This document shows, piece after piece, positions 16,182 to 26,640 of a stretch of 64,000 bases of DNA. The stretch is from Streptomyces inhibens (GTDB lineage Bacteria; Actinomycetota; Actinomycetes; Streptomycetales; Streptomycetaceae): positions 1-64,000 of the forward strand of contig NZ_QUAC01000077.1 of the NCBI RefSeq assembly GCF_003389455.1, written 5' to 3'. Numbering within the stretch: position 1 is the first letter of the stretch; each line of letters begins with the position of its first letter. The notes under the pieces were generated by a model, which did not search any database, had not been told where the DNA came from, and saw nothing but the letters and a program-made list of their open reading frames with translations. The translations under genes and the position numbers were made by a program.

Positions 16182-16211
16182 AGGCTACCAGCAGGCTCTA
16201 CGCCGCCCCAA
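16182..16211 (-). promoter_or_regulatory. rpsT promoter
   Basis: On the minus strand TTGGGG (16211-16206), an 18-base spacer and TAGCCT (16187-16182) give +1 near 16175 and a 5' UTR of about 68 bases. Position is seen; activity is inferred. Confidence 0.5.
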
Positions 16212-16354
16212 ACCGGCCGCCCGAAGCTGCCCACTCCCCGCCCGAAGCCCTCCCGCTCCGCCCAAACCGGACCAGGTCCCTCGCTCATGGGACCATGGGG
16301 GGAGACGTCACATACCCGAGTCCCGCCTACCCGCGTTCACTGAATGGACCCTGC

Positions 16355-18229
16355 GTGCCCGCGACCCCTACGAACGTGCCGGAGCCGAGCCGTACCGATC
16401 CGGCCCTCCTCCGTAACTTCTGCATCATCGCGCACATCGACCACGGCAAGTCGACGCTCGCCGACCGGATGCTCCAGCTCACCGGTGTCGTCGACCAGCG
16501 GCAGATGCGCGCGCAGTATCTCGACCGCATGGACATCGAGCGCGAGCGCGGCATCACGATCAAGTCCCAGGCGGTCCGGCTGCCCTGGGCCCCTTCCGAG
16601 GGTGAAGAGGCAAGTGGCACGACCCACATCCTCAACATGATCGACACCCCGGGCCACGTCGACTTCACCTACGAGGTCTCCCGCTCGCTCGCCGCGTGCG
16701 AGGGCTGCGTTCTCCTCGTCGACGCCGCTCAGGGCATCGAGGCCCAGACCCTCGCCAACCTCTACCTGGCGATGGAGAACGACCTCACGATCATCCCCGT
16801 CCTCAACAAGATCGACCTGCCGGCCGCGCAGCCCGAGAAGTTCGCCGCCGAGCTGGCGAATCTGGTCGGCTGCGAGCCCGAGGACGTGCTGAGGGTCTCC
16901 GCCAAGACCGGCGTCGGCGTGCCCGAGCTGCTGGACAAGGTCGTCCGCGAGGTGCCGGCCCCGGTCGGCGTCAAGGACGCCCCTGCCCGCGCGATGATCT
17001 TCGACTCGGTCTACGACGCCTACCGCGGTGTCGTGACGTACGTGAAGGTCGTCGACGGCACGCTCAGCAAGCGTGAGCGCATCAAGATGATGTCCACGGG
17101 TGCGGCGCACGAGCTGCTGGAGATCGGTACGAATTCGCCCGAGATGAAGTCGGCGGACGGGCTGTCCGTCGGCGAGGTGGGTTACCTCATCACCGGTGTG
17201 AAGGACGTCCGGCAGTCCAAGGTCGGTGACACGATCACCCAGCTCAGCAAGGGTGCCGAGGTGCCGCTGGGCGGCTACAAGGACCCCAAGCCGATGGTGT
17301 TCTCGGGCCTGTACCCGCTGGACGGCTCGGACTACCCGGAGCTGCGTGACGCCCTGGACAAGCTGCAGCTCAACGACGCCGCGCTGGTCTACGAACCGGA
17401 GACCTCCGCGGCCCTGGGCTTCGGCTTCCGCGTCGGCTTCCTGGGTCTGCTGCACCTGGAGGTCATCCGCGAGCGTCTGGAGCGCGAGTTCGGCCTCGAT
17501 CTGATCGCCACCGCTCCGAACGTGGTCTACCGCGTGGAGATGGAGGACGGCGCCGAGCACGAGGTCACCAACCCGAGCGAGTTCCCGACGGGCAAGATCG
17601 ACAAGGTGCACGAGCCGGTCGTACGGGCCACGGTCCTGGCGCCCAGCGAGTTCATCGGCGCGATCATGGAGCTGTGCCAGAACCGCCGCGGCAACCTGCT
17701 CGGCATGGACTACCTCTCCGAGGACCGGGTCGAGATCCGCTACACCCTGCCGCTCGCCGAGGTCGTCTTCGACTTCTTCGACCAGCTCAAGTCCAAGACC
17801 CGTGGCTACGCCTCGCTGGACTACGAGCCCACCGGCGAGCAGGCCGCCGACCTGGTCAAGGTCGACATCCTGCTGCACGGGGACAAGGTCGACGCGTTCT
17901 CCGCCATCACGCACAAGGACAAGGCGTACGCGTACGGCGTGCGGCTGGTCGCCAAGCTGCGTGAGCTGATCCCGCGGCAGAGCTTCGAGGTGCCGATCCA
18001 GGCCGCCATCGGCAGCCGGGTCATCGCCCGTGAGACGGTCCGCGCCATCCGCAAGGACGTCCTCGCCAAGTGCTACGGCGGTGACATCTCCCGTAAGCGG
18101 AAGCTGCTGGAGAAGCAGAAGGAAGGCAAGAAGCGGATGAAGATGGTCGGCAGCGTGGAGGTCCCGCAGGACGCCTTCATCGCGGTGCTGTCCTCGGACT
18201 CCGACGGTGACGCGAAGGCGAAGAAGTAA
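16355..18229 (+). CDS. lepA: translation elongation factor 4 (LepA)
   Basis: A ribosomal GTPase that resembles EF-G and acts in translation quality control or initiation. The 624-residue protein has G1 HIDHGKST near residue 29, switch [14 protein letters not shown], then EF-G-like domains and the LepA-specific C-terminal domain ending in the Lys-rich [21 protein letters not shown] 16355 ([16 protein letters not shown]) is chosen from the family N-terminus; the frame is open further upstream but overlaps the rpsT promoter region. It is a single gene followed by a strong hairpin. Confidence 0.97.
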   Translation: MPATPTNVPEPSRTDPALLRNFCIIAHIDHGKSTLADRMLQLTGVVDQRQMRAQYLDRMDIERERGITIKSQAVRLPWAPSEGEEASGTTHILNMIDTPGHVDFTYEVSRSLAACEGCVLLVDAAQGIEAQTLANLYLAMENDLTIIPVLNKIDLPAAQPEKFAAELANLVGCEPEDVLRVSAKTGVGVPELLDKVVREVPAPVGVKDAPARAMIFDSVYDAYRGVVTYVKVVDGTLSKRERIKMMSTGAAHELLEIGTNSPEMKSADGLSVGEVGYLITGVKDVRQSKVGDTITQLSKGAEVPLGGYKDPKPMVFSGLYPLDGSDYPELRDALDKLQLNDAALVYEPETSAALGFGFRVGFLGLLHLEVIRERLEREFGLDLIATAPNVVYRVEMEDGAEHEVTNPSEFPTGKIDKVHEPVVRATVLAPSEFIGAIMELCQNRRGNLLGMDYLSEDRVEIRYTLPLAEVVFDFFDQLKSKTRGYASLDYEPTGEQAADLVKVDILLHGDKVDAFSAITHKDKAYAYGVRLVAKLRELIPRQSFEVPIQAAIGSRVIARETVRAIRKDVLAKCYGGDISRKRKLLEKQKEGKKRMKMVGSVEVPQDAFIAVLSSDSDGDAKAKK

Positions 18230-18276
18230 GAAGCAGCAAGAAGCAGCAAGAAGCGGTAAGAAGCAGTAAGAGGCAG
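18227..18276 (+). repeat. five 10-bp tandem repeats starting at the lepA stop
   Basis: TAAGAAGCAG and variants are repeated five times. The first copy contains the lepA stop TAA. Purine-rich slippage repeat; no function known. Confidence 0.88.
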
Positions 18277-18294
18277 TACGCCGAGCGGTGAGCC

Positions 18295-18332
18295 GACAGG
18301 GCGCCGGTCCCCCAGGGGGCCGGCGCCCTGTC
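18295..18332 (+). terminator. lepA terminator, 13-bp perfect stem
   Basis: GACAGGGCGCCGG (18295-18307) pairs with CCGGCGCCCTGTC (18320-18332). There is an inner C5/G5 extension and no T run. Confidence 0.75.
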
Positions 18333-18528
18333 GCTTGCCCGGAGCGTGGCGCGGCGGCGCGCGCACGCATCGGAATGAATGCGGAGCGTGGCGCTCCGCG
18401 ATGCCCCGGTCCGCGCCCGCCCCGTGTGGTCTGGTGTGGGGTGATCGGCGCGGCTCGCTATCGGGCTTTGCGCGTGCTACGTACACCTATCGCACTGGTC
18501 ACATCGTGAACCAGTCGGCCGTAGCCCC

Positions 18529-18557
18529 TTACGCGTCGGCGCAACGCGCTCTAGTCT
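18529..18557 (+). promoter_or_regulatory. promoter of the acyl-CoA synthetase
   Basis: TTACGC (18529-18534), a 17-base spacer and TAGTCT (18552-18557) place +1 near 18564, seven bases before the palindrome at 18571-18588. Confidence 0.55.
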
Positions 18558-18570
18558 GATCACTGCTCAA

Positions 18571-18588
18571 GGTTACTCGCGAGTCACC
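18571..18588 (+). promoter_or_regulatory. TetR-type operator GGTTACTCGCGAGTCACC
   Basis: An 18-base palindrome with one mismatched pair around a perfect ACTCGCGAGT core, just after the predicted +1. Sites of this form are typical of TetR-family repressors of acyl-CoA metabolism in actinobacteria. No TetR gene is adjacent, so the regulator would act from elsewhere. Confidence 0.58.
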
Positions 18589-18616
18589 AGCAACGAAGCG
18601 GGCCCCGGAGGACGCC

Positions 18617-20545
<1,929 letters not shown>

Positions 20546-20562
20546 GCGCGCCGTGGCGCCCA

Positions 20563-20589
20563 CGGTGCGGACCAGGTTGGTCCGCACCG
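20563..20589 (+). terminator. terminator after the acyl-CoA synthetase
   Basis: CGGTGCGGACCA and TGGTCCGCACCG form a perfect 12-bp stem with a 3-base loop, 17 bases after the stop codon. Confidence 0.75.
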
Positions 20590-20827
20590 CGGCGCTGTTC
20601 CCGTACGGGCGGTCACGGCTGCTGCGCGAGCCCCGACTGCCGCTGAAGTTGTCCATACAGGTTCACCGGGCGCATCCTTCGCGCGTCGGCCAACTCCCGC
20701 GGTGCGTCAGCCGAATTGACGGCTGTGACCACACACTTCCGTGACTCACTGCTTATGGCTGCGCTCGTTCTGTCACTCTGTCGGTGGCGCATCCGGCGCT
20801 GTAGCGGAGTTGCTCGGGAGTTGCTCA

Positions 20828-22891
20828 ATGAGGACGACCACTTCGTCTCAACGGGACGACAACGTCACGGCGACGCGCACGACGTTGACGGGAGGGTCCC
20901 GCGGTGGACCCGCCGCCGGGCCTGCCCCCGGGCCCGCCGCCCGTGCCCTGCGGGCCAGTCTGCCCGGGGACCCGCAGGCCGCTGCCGCCGCCCGGCGGTT
21001 CGTCCGGGCCGCGTTCACCTGCTGGGCCGACCGCAGGCTGCCCGGCGCGGAGGGCCTCACCGACCGGCTCGCCGACGAAGCGGTGCTGCTGGTCAGCGAG
21101 CTGGTGACGAACGCGGTGGTGCACGCGGGTACCGCCGTCGAGCTGCGCTGCCGGCTGGACCCGGCGCCGGAGCAGGAGCCGTACGGGGTGTTCTGCCCGG
21201 AGGTGGAAACCGCGCCGGGCGCGTGCCCCGAAGCCGGCGTCGTCATCGAGGTCTCCGACCGCCACCCCACGCAGCCGATCCGCGCCCGCGACGAGAGCGC
21301 CGCGGCCGAAGGCAGCGGCCATGGACTGCAGCTGATCAGTGCGGTCGCGGAATCCTGGGGCATCACCTACCGCCGGGCCATGAAGACCGTATGGTTCCGG
21401 CTGCCCGTGGAGGCCCCGGACGGCGGCGGGGAGCCGGAGCTCGCCTTCGACGACCGGCTGCTGCAGCGCGGACTGCGGGCCGCCGAACTCCTCGCCCCGG
21501 CGCCGCGCCGGGCCGCCCGGCAGGAATGCGACGCCGACCGGGTCGACAACGGCGCCCTCTCCTTCCTCGCCGAGGCCTCCGACCTGCTCTCCGGCCAGCT
21601 CGACGCCGATCAAGTCGCCTCGCTCGCCGCCCAGTTGATCGTGCCGCGGCTCGCCGACTGGTGTGCCGTATGGCTCTACGACGGCGACGGCGGCGCCCCC
21701 GGCCGGGGCATCGCACAGGCCGGCGAGGAACAGCGGCTCGCCCGCGTCTGGCACACCAGCGAGGGCCGGATCGACTCCCTGCGTACCGCACTGGAGAAAC
21801 AGCCGCCCGAACTCCCGGGCGGCCTCCCGTCCGGCAGCGCACCCACCGCGGCCCCCTGGCCCTGGCCGCAGGAACCGAGCGGCTACGAGCCCCCGGGCGC
21901 GGCCCTGGCCTGCCCCCTGGTCGCCGGCGGCCGCCGGCTCGGCACGCTGCTGCTCGGCCGGGGCGGTCTGCTGCGCTTCCCCGACGAGGTGGTCGGGTTG
22001 ATCGAGGACCTGTGCCGGCGGGTCGCCCGCGCCGTGGCCACCGCCCGCGCGTACAGCCGCCAGGAGCGCATCAGCCAGGTCCTGCAGCGCCGGCTGCTGC
22101 CCCCCGGCCGGGCGCAGGTGCCCGGCGTGGAATCGGCGGTGGTCTACGAACCGCGCGAGGGCGCCTGGGCGGGCGGCGACTTCTGGGACCTCTTCGACGC
22201 CGGCGACGGCCGCTGGTGCTTCGCGCTCGGCGATGTCTGCGGCAGCGGCCCCGAGGCGGCCGCGGTGACCGGGCTGGCCCGGCCGGTGCTGCGGCTGCTG
22301 GCCCGCGACGGCTTCGGTGTCGCGGCGGTGCTCGACCGGCTCAACAAGACCATGGCCCGGGAGGCGGCGGACTCCGTCGCGGCGGTCGCGGCCGCGGTGG
22401 CGGCGGCCGGCGCCGGGGCGGAGGCGCCGGTGGAGATCCGCGAGGAGGGCGAACAGGCCCGCTTCCTGTCCCTGCTCTACGGCGAGATCGTGCCCCATCC
22501 CGACGGCTTGGGCGGCGCCCGCTGCACCCTCGCCAGCGCCGGCCACCCCCTGCCGCTGGTGCTGGGCGCGGACGGCGCGGTCCGGGTCGTCGCGGCGCCG
22601 CAGATGCTGCTGGGGGTGGTCGAGGACGCGGCGTACGTCAGCGAATCGTTCGACCTCTGCCCGGGGGAGACCCTGCTGTGTGTGACGGACGGGGTGACCG
22701 AGCGCCGCTCGGGGCGGCGGCTCTTCGACGACGAGGACGGTCTGGCCACGGCCCTCGCCGCCGGCGCCGGCCTGAGCGCCACCGCCCTCGCCGACCACAT
22801 CCGCCACACCGTCCACGCCTTCGACCCGACCCCGCCCGACGACGACCTGGCGCTGCTGGTCCTCCAGGCCGCGGGGAACGGGGTGGCGTAG
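20828..22891 (+). CDS. ATP-binding SpoIIE family protein phosphatase
   Basis: A 687-residue regulator joining a kinase-like ATPase and a PP2C phosphatase. The order is an RsbW-type HATPase (about residues 45-195: LVSELVTNAVVHAG, VIEVSD, GSGHGLQLI), a GAF-like sensor (about 235-400), and a SpoIIE PP2C domain (about 415-680: GGDFWDLF, FALGDVCGSG, CVTDGVTERR, DDDLALLVL) that keeps the metal-binding aspartates. Such proteins act in partner-switching control of sigma factors by phosphorylating or dephosphorylating anti-anti-sigma proteins. No anti-sigma or STAS gene lies nearby. ATG 20828 follows GGAG; an upstream extension is open but lacks support. Confidence 0.9.
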   Translation: MRTTTSSQRDDNVTATRTTLTGGSRGGPAAGPAPGPAARALRASLPGDPQAAAAARRFVRAAFTCWADRRLPGAEGLTDRLADEAVLLVSELVTNAVVHAGTAVELRCRLDPAPEQEPYGVFCPEVETAPGACPEAGVVIEVSDRHPTQPIRARDESAAAEGSGHGLQLISAVAESWGITYRRAMKTVWFRLPVEAPDGGGEPELAFDDRLLQRGLRAAELLAPAPRRAARQECDADRVDNGALSFLAEASDLLSGQLDADQVASLAAQLIVPRLADWCAVWLYDGDGGAPGRGIAQAGEEQRLARVWHTSEGRIDSLRTALEKQPPELPGGLPSGSAPTAAPWPWPQEPSGYEPPGAALACPLVAGGRRLGTLLLGRGGLLRFPDEVVGLIEDLCRRVARAVATARAYSRQERISQVLQRRLLPPGRAQVPGVESAVVYEPREGAWAGGDFWDLFDAGDGRWCFALGDVCGSGPEAAAVTGLARPVLRLLARDGFGVAAVLDRLNKTMAREAADSVAAVAAAVAAAGAGAEAPVEIREEGEQARFLSLLYGEIVPHPDGLGGARCTLASAGHPLPLVLGADGAVRVVAAPQMLLGVVEDAAYVSESFDLCPGETLLCVTDGVTERRSGRRLFDDEDGLATALAAGAGLSATALADHIRHTVHAFDPTPPDDDLALLVLQAAGNGVA

Positions 22892-22931
22892 GGCGCATCG
22901 GCGGCCGGAACCGGAACCGTCTCCCATGACG

Positions 22932-22937
22932 GACAAT
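22932..22937 (+). promoter_or_regulatory. -10 element of hemW
   Basis: GACAAT places +1 at 22944, one base before ATG 22945. This supports a near-leaderless transcript and that start codon. Confidence 0.4.
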
Positions 22938-22944
22938 GGTTCCC

Positions 22945-24177
22945 ATGCCTTCCGCACTGCCTGATGGTGAGCCGATGCCCGAGGACGGGGCGCTGCCCGG
23001 TCATGCGCTGGCGGGGGCGGCCGGGCGGCCCCTCGGCTTCTATCTGCATGTGCCGTACTGCGCGACCCGCTGCGGCTACTGCGACTTCAACACCTACACC
23101 GCGAGCGAGCTGCGCGGCTCCGGCGGCGCCCTGGCCTCCCGCGACAACTACGCCGACACCCTCGTGGCGGAGATCCGGCTGGCCCGCAAGGTGCTGGGCG
23201 ACGACCCGCGCCCGGTCGAGACGGTCTTCGTCGGCGGTGGCACCCCGACCCTGCTGCCCGCCGCCGACCTCGGCCGCATGCTGGCCGCCATCCGCGAGGA
23301 ATTCGGCCTCGCGCCCGGCGCCGAGATCACCACCGAGGCCAACCCCGAGTCCGTCGACCCCCGCTACCTCTCCGAGCTGCGCGCGGGCGGCTTCAACCGG
23401 GTCTCCTTCGGCATGCAGAGCGCGCGGCAGCACGTCCTCAAGATCCTCGACCGTACGCACACCCCGGGCCGCCCCGAGGCCTGCGTCGCCGAGGCCCGCG
23501 CGGCCGGCTTCGACCACGTCAACCTCGATCTGATCTACGGCACGCCCGGCGAGAGCGACGACGACTGGCGGGCGTCCCTCGACGCCGCCCTCGGCGCCGG
23601 CCCCGACCACATCTCCGCCTACGCCCTGATCGTCGAGGAGGGCACCCAGCTTGCCCGCCGGATCCGCCGCGGCGAGGTCCCGATGACCGACGACGATGTG
23701 CACGCCGACCGCTATCTCATCGCCGACGAACGCCTCGCCGCGGCCGGTTTCACCTGGTACGAGGTCTCCAACTGGGCCACCACCGAGGCCGCCCGCTGCC
23801 GCCACAACGAGCTGTACTGGACCGGCGCCGACTGGTGGGGCGCGGGCCCCGGCGCCCACAGCCACGTAGGCGGCGTCCGCTGGTGGAACGTCAAGCACCC
23901 CGGCGCCTACGCCCAGGCCCTCACCGAAGGACGCTCCCCGGGCGCCGGCCGTGAGCTCCTGGCGGACGAGGACCGCCGCGTCGAACGGATCCTGCTGGAG
24001 CTGCGGCTGTCGGAGGGTTGCCCGCTGGACCTGCTGGCCCCGGCGGGGGCGCGGGCCGCGGAGCGGGCGCTGGGGGAGGGGCTGCTGGAGGCCGGGCCTT
24101 ACGAGGAGGGCCGGGCGGTACTGACACTCCGCGGGCGGCTGCTTGCTGACGCCGTGGTGCGGGATCTGGTGGACTGA
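22945..24177 (+). CDS. hemW: radical SAM heme chaperone HemW
   Basis: A 410-residue radical SAM protein related to coproporphyrinogen dehydrogenase. CATRCGYCDFNTY near residues 38-50 carries the three cluster cysteines, and the CDF continuation marks HemW rather than HemN. HemW binds heme and delivers it to acceptor proteins. The enzyme core runs to about residue 260 (NLDLIYGTPGES), followed by the HemN_C-like domain. ATG 22945 (MPSALPDG) is preferred over ATG 22936 nine bases upstream on the basis of the -10 spacing. Expression is probably independent of the phosphatase gene. Confidence 0.93.
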   Translation: MPSALPDGEPMPEDGALPGHALAGAAGRPLGFYLHVPYCATRCGYCDFNTYTASELRGSGGALASRDNYADTLVAEIRLARKVLGDDPRPVETVFVGGGTPTLLPAADLGRMLAAIREEFGLAPGAEITTEANPESVDPRYLSELRAGGFNRVSFGMQSARQHVLKILDRTHTPGRPEACVAEARAAGFDHVNLDLIYGTPGESDDDWRASLDAALGAGPDHISAYALIVEEGTQLARRIRRGEVPMTDDDVHADRYLIADERLAAAGFTWYEVSNWATTEAARCRHNELYWTGADWWGAGPGAHSHVGGVRWWNVKHPGAYAQALTEGRSPGAGRELLADEDRRVERILLELRLSEGCPLDLLAPAGARAAERALGEGLLEAGPYEEGRAVLTLRGRLLADAVVRDLVD

Positions 24178-24220
24178 TTCTCGAACGAGTGAACCGATGC
24201 GATGGGCCTGCGGCCCCGCC

Positions 24221-24253
24221 TAGGCTGTTCCTAGCCTGTGCCGTATATACGGC
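24221..24253 (+). promoter_or_regulatory. likely promoter and palindrome upstream of the Uma2 gene
   Basis: TAGGCT (24221-24226) is a good -10. It is followed by the perfect 14-bp palindrome GCCGTATATACGGC (24240-24253), which would be transcribed just after +1 or act as an operator. The Uma2 Shine-Dalgarno follows directly. Confidence 0.45.
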
Positions 24254-24276
24254 GACGGGAAACGGAGGCCACGGAG

Positions 24277-24855
24277 ATGACCGCTGTGGATGAACGCCGG
24301 ATGATGAAGCTCTTCGAGAATCTTGACGTTCCCGAGGGCATCAAGATCGAGCTCCTCCGGGGGAATATCGTGATGATGGCGGGGCCGGATGTGGTCCACA
24401 ACGACATCGTGGAAGCTGTCGTGGACCAATTTCCGAGGAAGAAGTGGCGGCGTCTGCAAACCCAGGATGTCGCGCTTCCGCAAGAGTCAAGCGAGCCCCA
24501 GCCAGACCTCGTGCTGGTGGAACGCGGATCCGGACCGGACTCCGGGCGGTTGATGCCGCCCGAGGTGATCAGAATGGTCGTCGAGGTTGTCTCCAAGACC
24601 AGCGTTGATCATGACTATGTCATCAAGCGCTCGATTTACGCGGCAGGCAAGCTTCCCATCTACCTGATCATCGATCCCATCGTGGCCCACTGCGTCCTGC
24701 TCACCGGGCCCATTGGCACGGGGGAGACCGCCGACTATCGGTCGCAGTCGATCTACAAGTTTGGCGACCCCGTGCCGTTGGATCAGCTGGATTTCGTGCT
24801 CGACACCAGCGAGTTCCGGACCCTCGCCGACGTCAGGCGCCACCGCCGGCCGTAA
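24277..24855 (+). CDS. Uma2 family (DUF820) endonuclease-like protein
   Basis: A 192-residue PD-(D/E)XK-fold protein of the Uma2 family. PDLVLVE (near residue 80), VVEVVSKTS (near 105) and the following Lys/Tyr-rich helix (YVIKRSIYAAG) give the acidic residues and Lys expected of this nuclease fold. Uma2 genes are abundant in Streptomyces and cyanobacteria and have no settled role. Local base composition is less GC-rich than the neighbours, which is common for these genes. ATG 24277 follows GGAGG. It converges with the DUF3097 gene, overlapping it by 23 bases. Confidence 0.86.
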   Translation: MTAVDERRMMKLFENLDVPEGIKIELLRGNIVMMAGPDVVHNDIVEAVVDQFPRKKWRRLQTQDVALPQESSEPQPDLVLVERGSGPDSGRLMPPEVIRMVVEVVSKTSVDHDYVIKRSIYAAGKLPIYLIIDPIVAHCVLLTGPIGTGETADYRSQSIYKFGDPVPLDQLDFVLDTSEFRTLADVRRHRRP

Positions 24856-25666
24856 CAAAGTCGATCAACTCCTCGACCCGCCCGAGGAGTTGCGGCTCCA
24901 GATCTTTATATGACCGCACACACGACAGGATCCGCTGCCAGGCCGCGCCCGTGTTCTCCGGCCAGCCCAGCGCCCGGCACACCCCCGTCTTCCAGTCCTG
25001 GCCGTGCGGAACGGTCGGCCAGGCGGGAATCCCGACCGAGGACGGCTTCACCGCCTCCCAGACGTCGATGTACGGGTGGCCGACGACCAGCGCATGATCA
25101 CCGGTCACCTCGGCGGCGATACGGGACTCCTTCGAGCCGGGCACGAGATGGTCGACGAGGACGCCGAGGCGGGCGTCCGGGCCGGGGGAGAAGCTGCGGA
25201 CGATCGCCGGGAGGTCGTCGATGCCCTCCAGGTACTCCACGACGACGCCCTCGATGCGCAGATCGTCGCCCCACACCCGCTCGACCAGTTCGGCGTCGTG
25301 CCGGCCTTCCACATAGATGCGCCCGGCGCGTGCGACCCGGGCGCGGGCGCCGGGGACGGCGAGTGAGCCGGACGCCGTACGGGCCGGACCGCTCGGCGCC
25401 GGCCGGTTCTGCGGGCGTACGAGGGTGACCACCTTGCCCTCCAGGAGGAAGCCGCGCGGAGTCATCGGGAAGACGCGGTGCTTGCCGAAGCGGTCCTCCA
25501 GGGTGACCGTCGGGCCCTCGGCCGTCTTCTCGCAGCGGATCACGGCGCCGCAGAAGCCCGAGCCGACCTCCTCGACGACCAGGTCGGGGTCGGCCGGTAC
25601 CTCGGGGGCGGGGCGCTGCTTCTTCCAGGCAGGGGTGAGGTCGGGGCTGTAGCGCTTGCTGTGCAT
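24833..25666 (-). CDS. DUF3097 family protein
   Basis: A 277-residue protein matching the actinobacterial DUF3097 family: MHSKRYSPDLTPAWKKQ at the start, GSGFCGAVIRCEKT, RHDAELVERVWGDDLRIEGVVVEYLEGIDDL and the C-terminal DWKTGVCRALGWPENTGAAWQRIL. IYVEGRHDAELVERVWG and VLVDHLVPGSKESRI resemble a Toprim-like arrangement (Glu, then Asp-x-His), so a nucleic-acid role is possible but not proven. It lies 43 bases after the MBL hydrolase on the same strand, probably co-transcribed. The frame stays open upstream without support. Confidence 0.84.
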   Translation of the reverse strand: MHSKRYSPDLTPAWKKQRPAPEVPADPDLVVEEVGSGFCGAVIRCEKTAEGPTVTLEDRFGKHRVFPMTPRGFLLEGKVVTLVRPQNRPAPSGPARTASGSLAVPGARARVARAGRIYVEGRHDAELVERVWGDDLRIEGVVVEYLEGIDDLPAIVRSFSPGPDARLGVLVDHLVPGSKESRIAAEVTGDHALVVGHPYIDVWEAVKPSSVGIPAWPTVPHGQDWKTGVCRALGWPENTGAAWQRILSCVRSYKDLEPQLLGRVEELIDFVTAGGGA

Positions 25667-25709
25667 GGGGGCCTGTCTGTCCGGGTCGGGGGCGGGGGCA
25701 GGAGGGGGT

Positions 25710-26444
25710 TCAGGAAGGGGTGACGCCGAAGCGGGTGGCGAGGGCGTTGCGCTGGGCGCGGACGAAGCGGGCGTCCACCACGGCGCCGTGGCCGGGGACG
25801 TACACCGCGTCCTCGCCTCCGAGGGCGAGCAGCCGGTCCAGAGCGGCGGGCCACTGCTGCGGCAGCGCGTCCGGGCCCGCGCTGGGCTCGCCGGACTCCT
25901 CCACCAGGTCACCGCAGAAGACGATCTCCGGGGCGCCGTGTTTGCCGGGCACCAGGACGGCCAGATCGTGGGCGGTGTGACCGGGGCCGACGTTGGCGAG
26001 CAGCACCTGCCGGTCGCCGAGCTCGACGGTCAGCTGGCCGTGTACGTGGTGGTGCGGGGCGACGAGCAGATCGGCGGCCTCGGCTGCGGCGTCCCGGTCG
26101 ACGCCGTGCCGCATCGCGTCGTGCCGCAGCTCGTCCTTGCCGCGGCGCAGCAGATCACCGAGGCCGGCCGCGCCGAACACCTCGACGCCCGCGAAGGCGG
26201 CGGTGCCCAGCACATGATCGAAGTGCGGATGGGTGAGCGCGACATGCGTCACTTCCCGGCCGAGCACGCCGCGGATCGCGCGGCGCAGATCCGCGCCGTC
26301 GCGGATGGTCGCCCCGGTATCGACGATCATGACGCCGGTGGCACCGGCGATCACGCCGATCGTCTCGTCCCAGCCCGGCATCCGGCGCCTGGCGACACCT
26401 TCACCGAGCCCTTCCCAACCGGCCTCTTCCCAAGCAGTGTGCAT
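25710..26444 (-). CDS. MBL-fold metallo-hydrolase
   Basis: A 244-residue metallo-beta-lactamase-fold hydrolase. The metal site is seen in THPHFDHVLG (near residue 87), GPGHTAHD (near 153), FCGDLVEES and the last His in PGHGAVVD. Substrate is unknown; the family includes thioesterases, lactonases and glyoxalase II-type enzymes. A minus-strand -10 (TAGCGT, 26456-26451) puts +1 exactly on the ATG, giving a leaderless mRNA. It is the first gene of a two-gene unit with DUF3097 and is divergent from hrcA. Confidence 0.88.
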   Translation of the reverse strand: MHTAWEEAGWEGLGEGVARRRMPGWDETIGVIAGATGVMIVDTGATIRDGADLRRAIRGVLGREVTHVALTHPHFDHVLGTAAFAGVEVFGAAGLGDLLRRGKDELRHDAMRHGVDRDAAAEAADLLVAPHHHVHGQLTVELGDRQVLLANVGPGHTAHDLAVLVPGKHGAPEIVFCGDLVEESGEPSAGPDALPQQWPAALDRLLALGGEDAVYVPGHGAVVDARFVRAQRNALATRFGVTPS

Positions 26445-26450
26445 ACCGAG

Positions 26451-26456
26451 ACGCTA
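26451..26456 (-). promoter_or_regulatory. -10 element of the MBL gene
   Basis: TAGCGT on the minus strand, six bases before the ATG; +1 coincides with the start codon. Confidence 0.5.
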
Positions 26457-26529
26457 GCTCCATCGCGATAGCGTTGCCCGACAGATCGACCGAACACGGT
26501 CATCGGGTGAGTGCTCCGCGCGGCCGCCC

Positions 26530-26560
26530 TTGCCGTGGCCGTGCTACCCGGCCGTACACT
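26530..26560 (+). promoter_or_regulatory. hrcA promoter
   Basis: TTGCCG (26530-26535), a 19-base spacer and TACACT (26555-26560) put +1 near 26567, four bases before the CIRCE element. Confidence 0.5.
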
Positions 26561-26570
26561 GGCTCCGGGT

Positions 26571-26597
26571 CTGGCACTCGGCCCGGGTGAGTGCCAG
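26571..26597 (+). promoter_or_regulatory. CIRCE operator of HrcA
   Basis: CTGGCACTC, a 9-base spacer and GAGTGCCAG match the CIRCE inverted repeat (TTAGCACTC-N9-GAGTGCTAA) in spacing and in the GCACTC core. It lies just after the predicted +1 of hrcA, so HrcA represses its own operon and releases it on heat shock. Confidence 0.9.
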
Positions 26598-26640
26598 GAA
26601 GAGACGAGACGGCAGGACGGCCGGACTGGAGGTGCGCGGG

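Noticed and set aside
20792..20814. Possible RecA-NDp promoter before the SpoIIE-type phosphatase
   Set aside because: CTGTCGGTG with an 8-base spacer leads to GGCGCT, which has no acceptable -10; one upstream mismatch as well.
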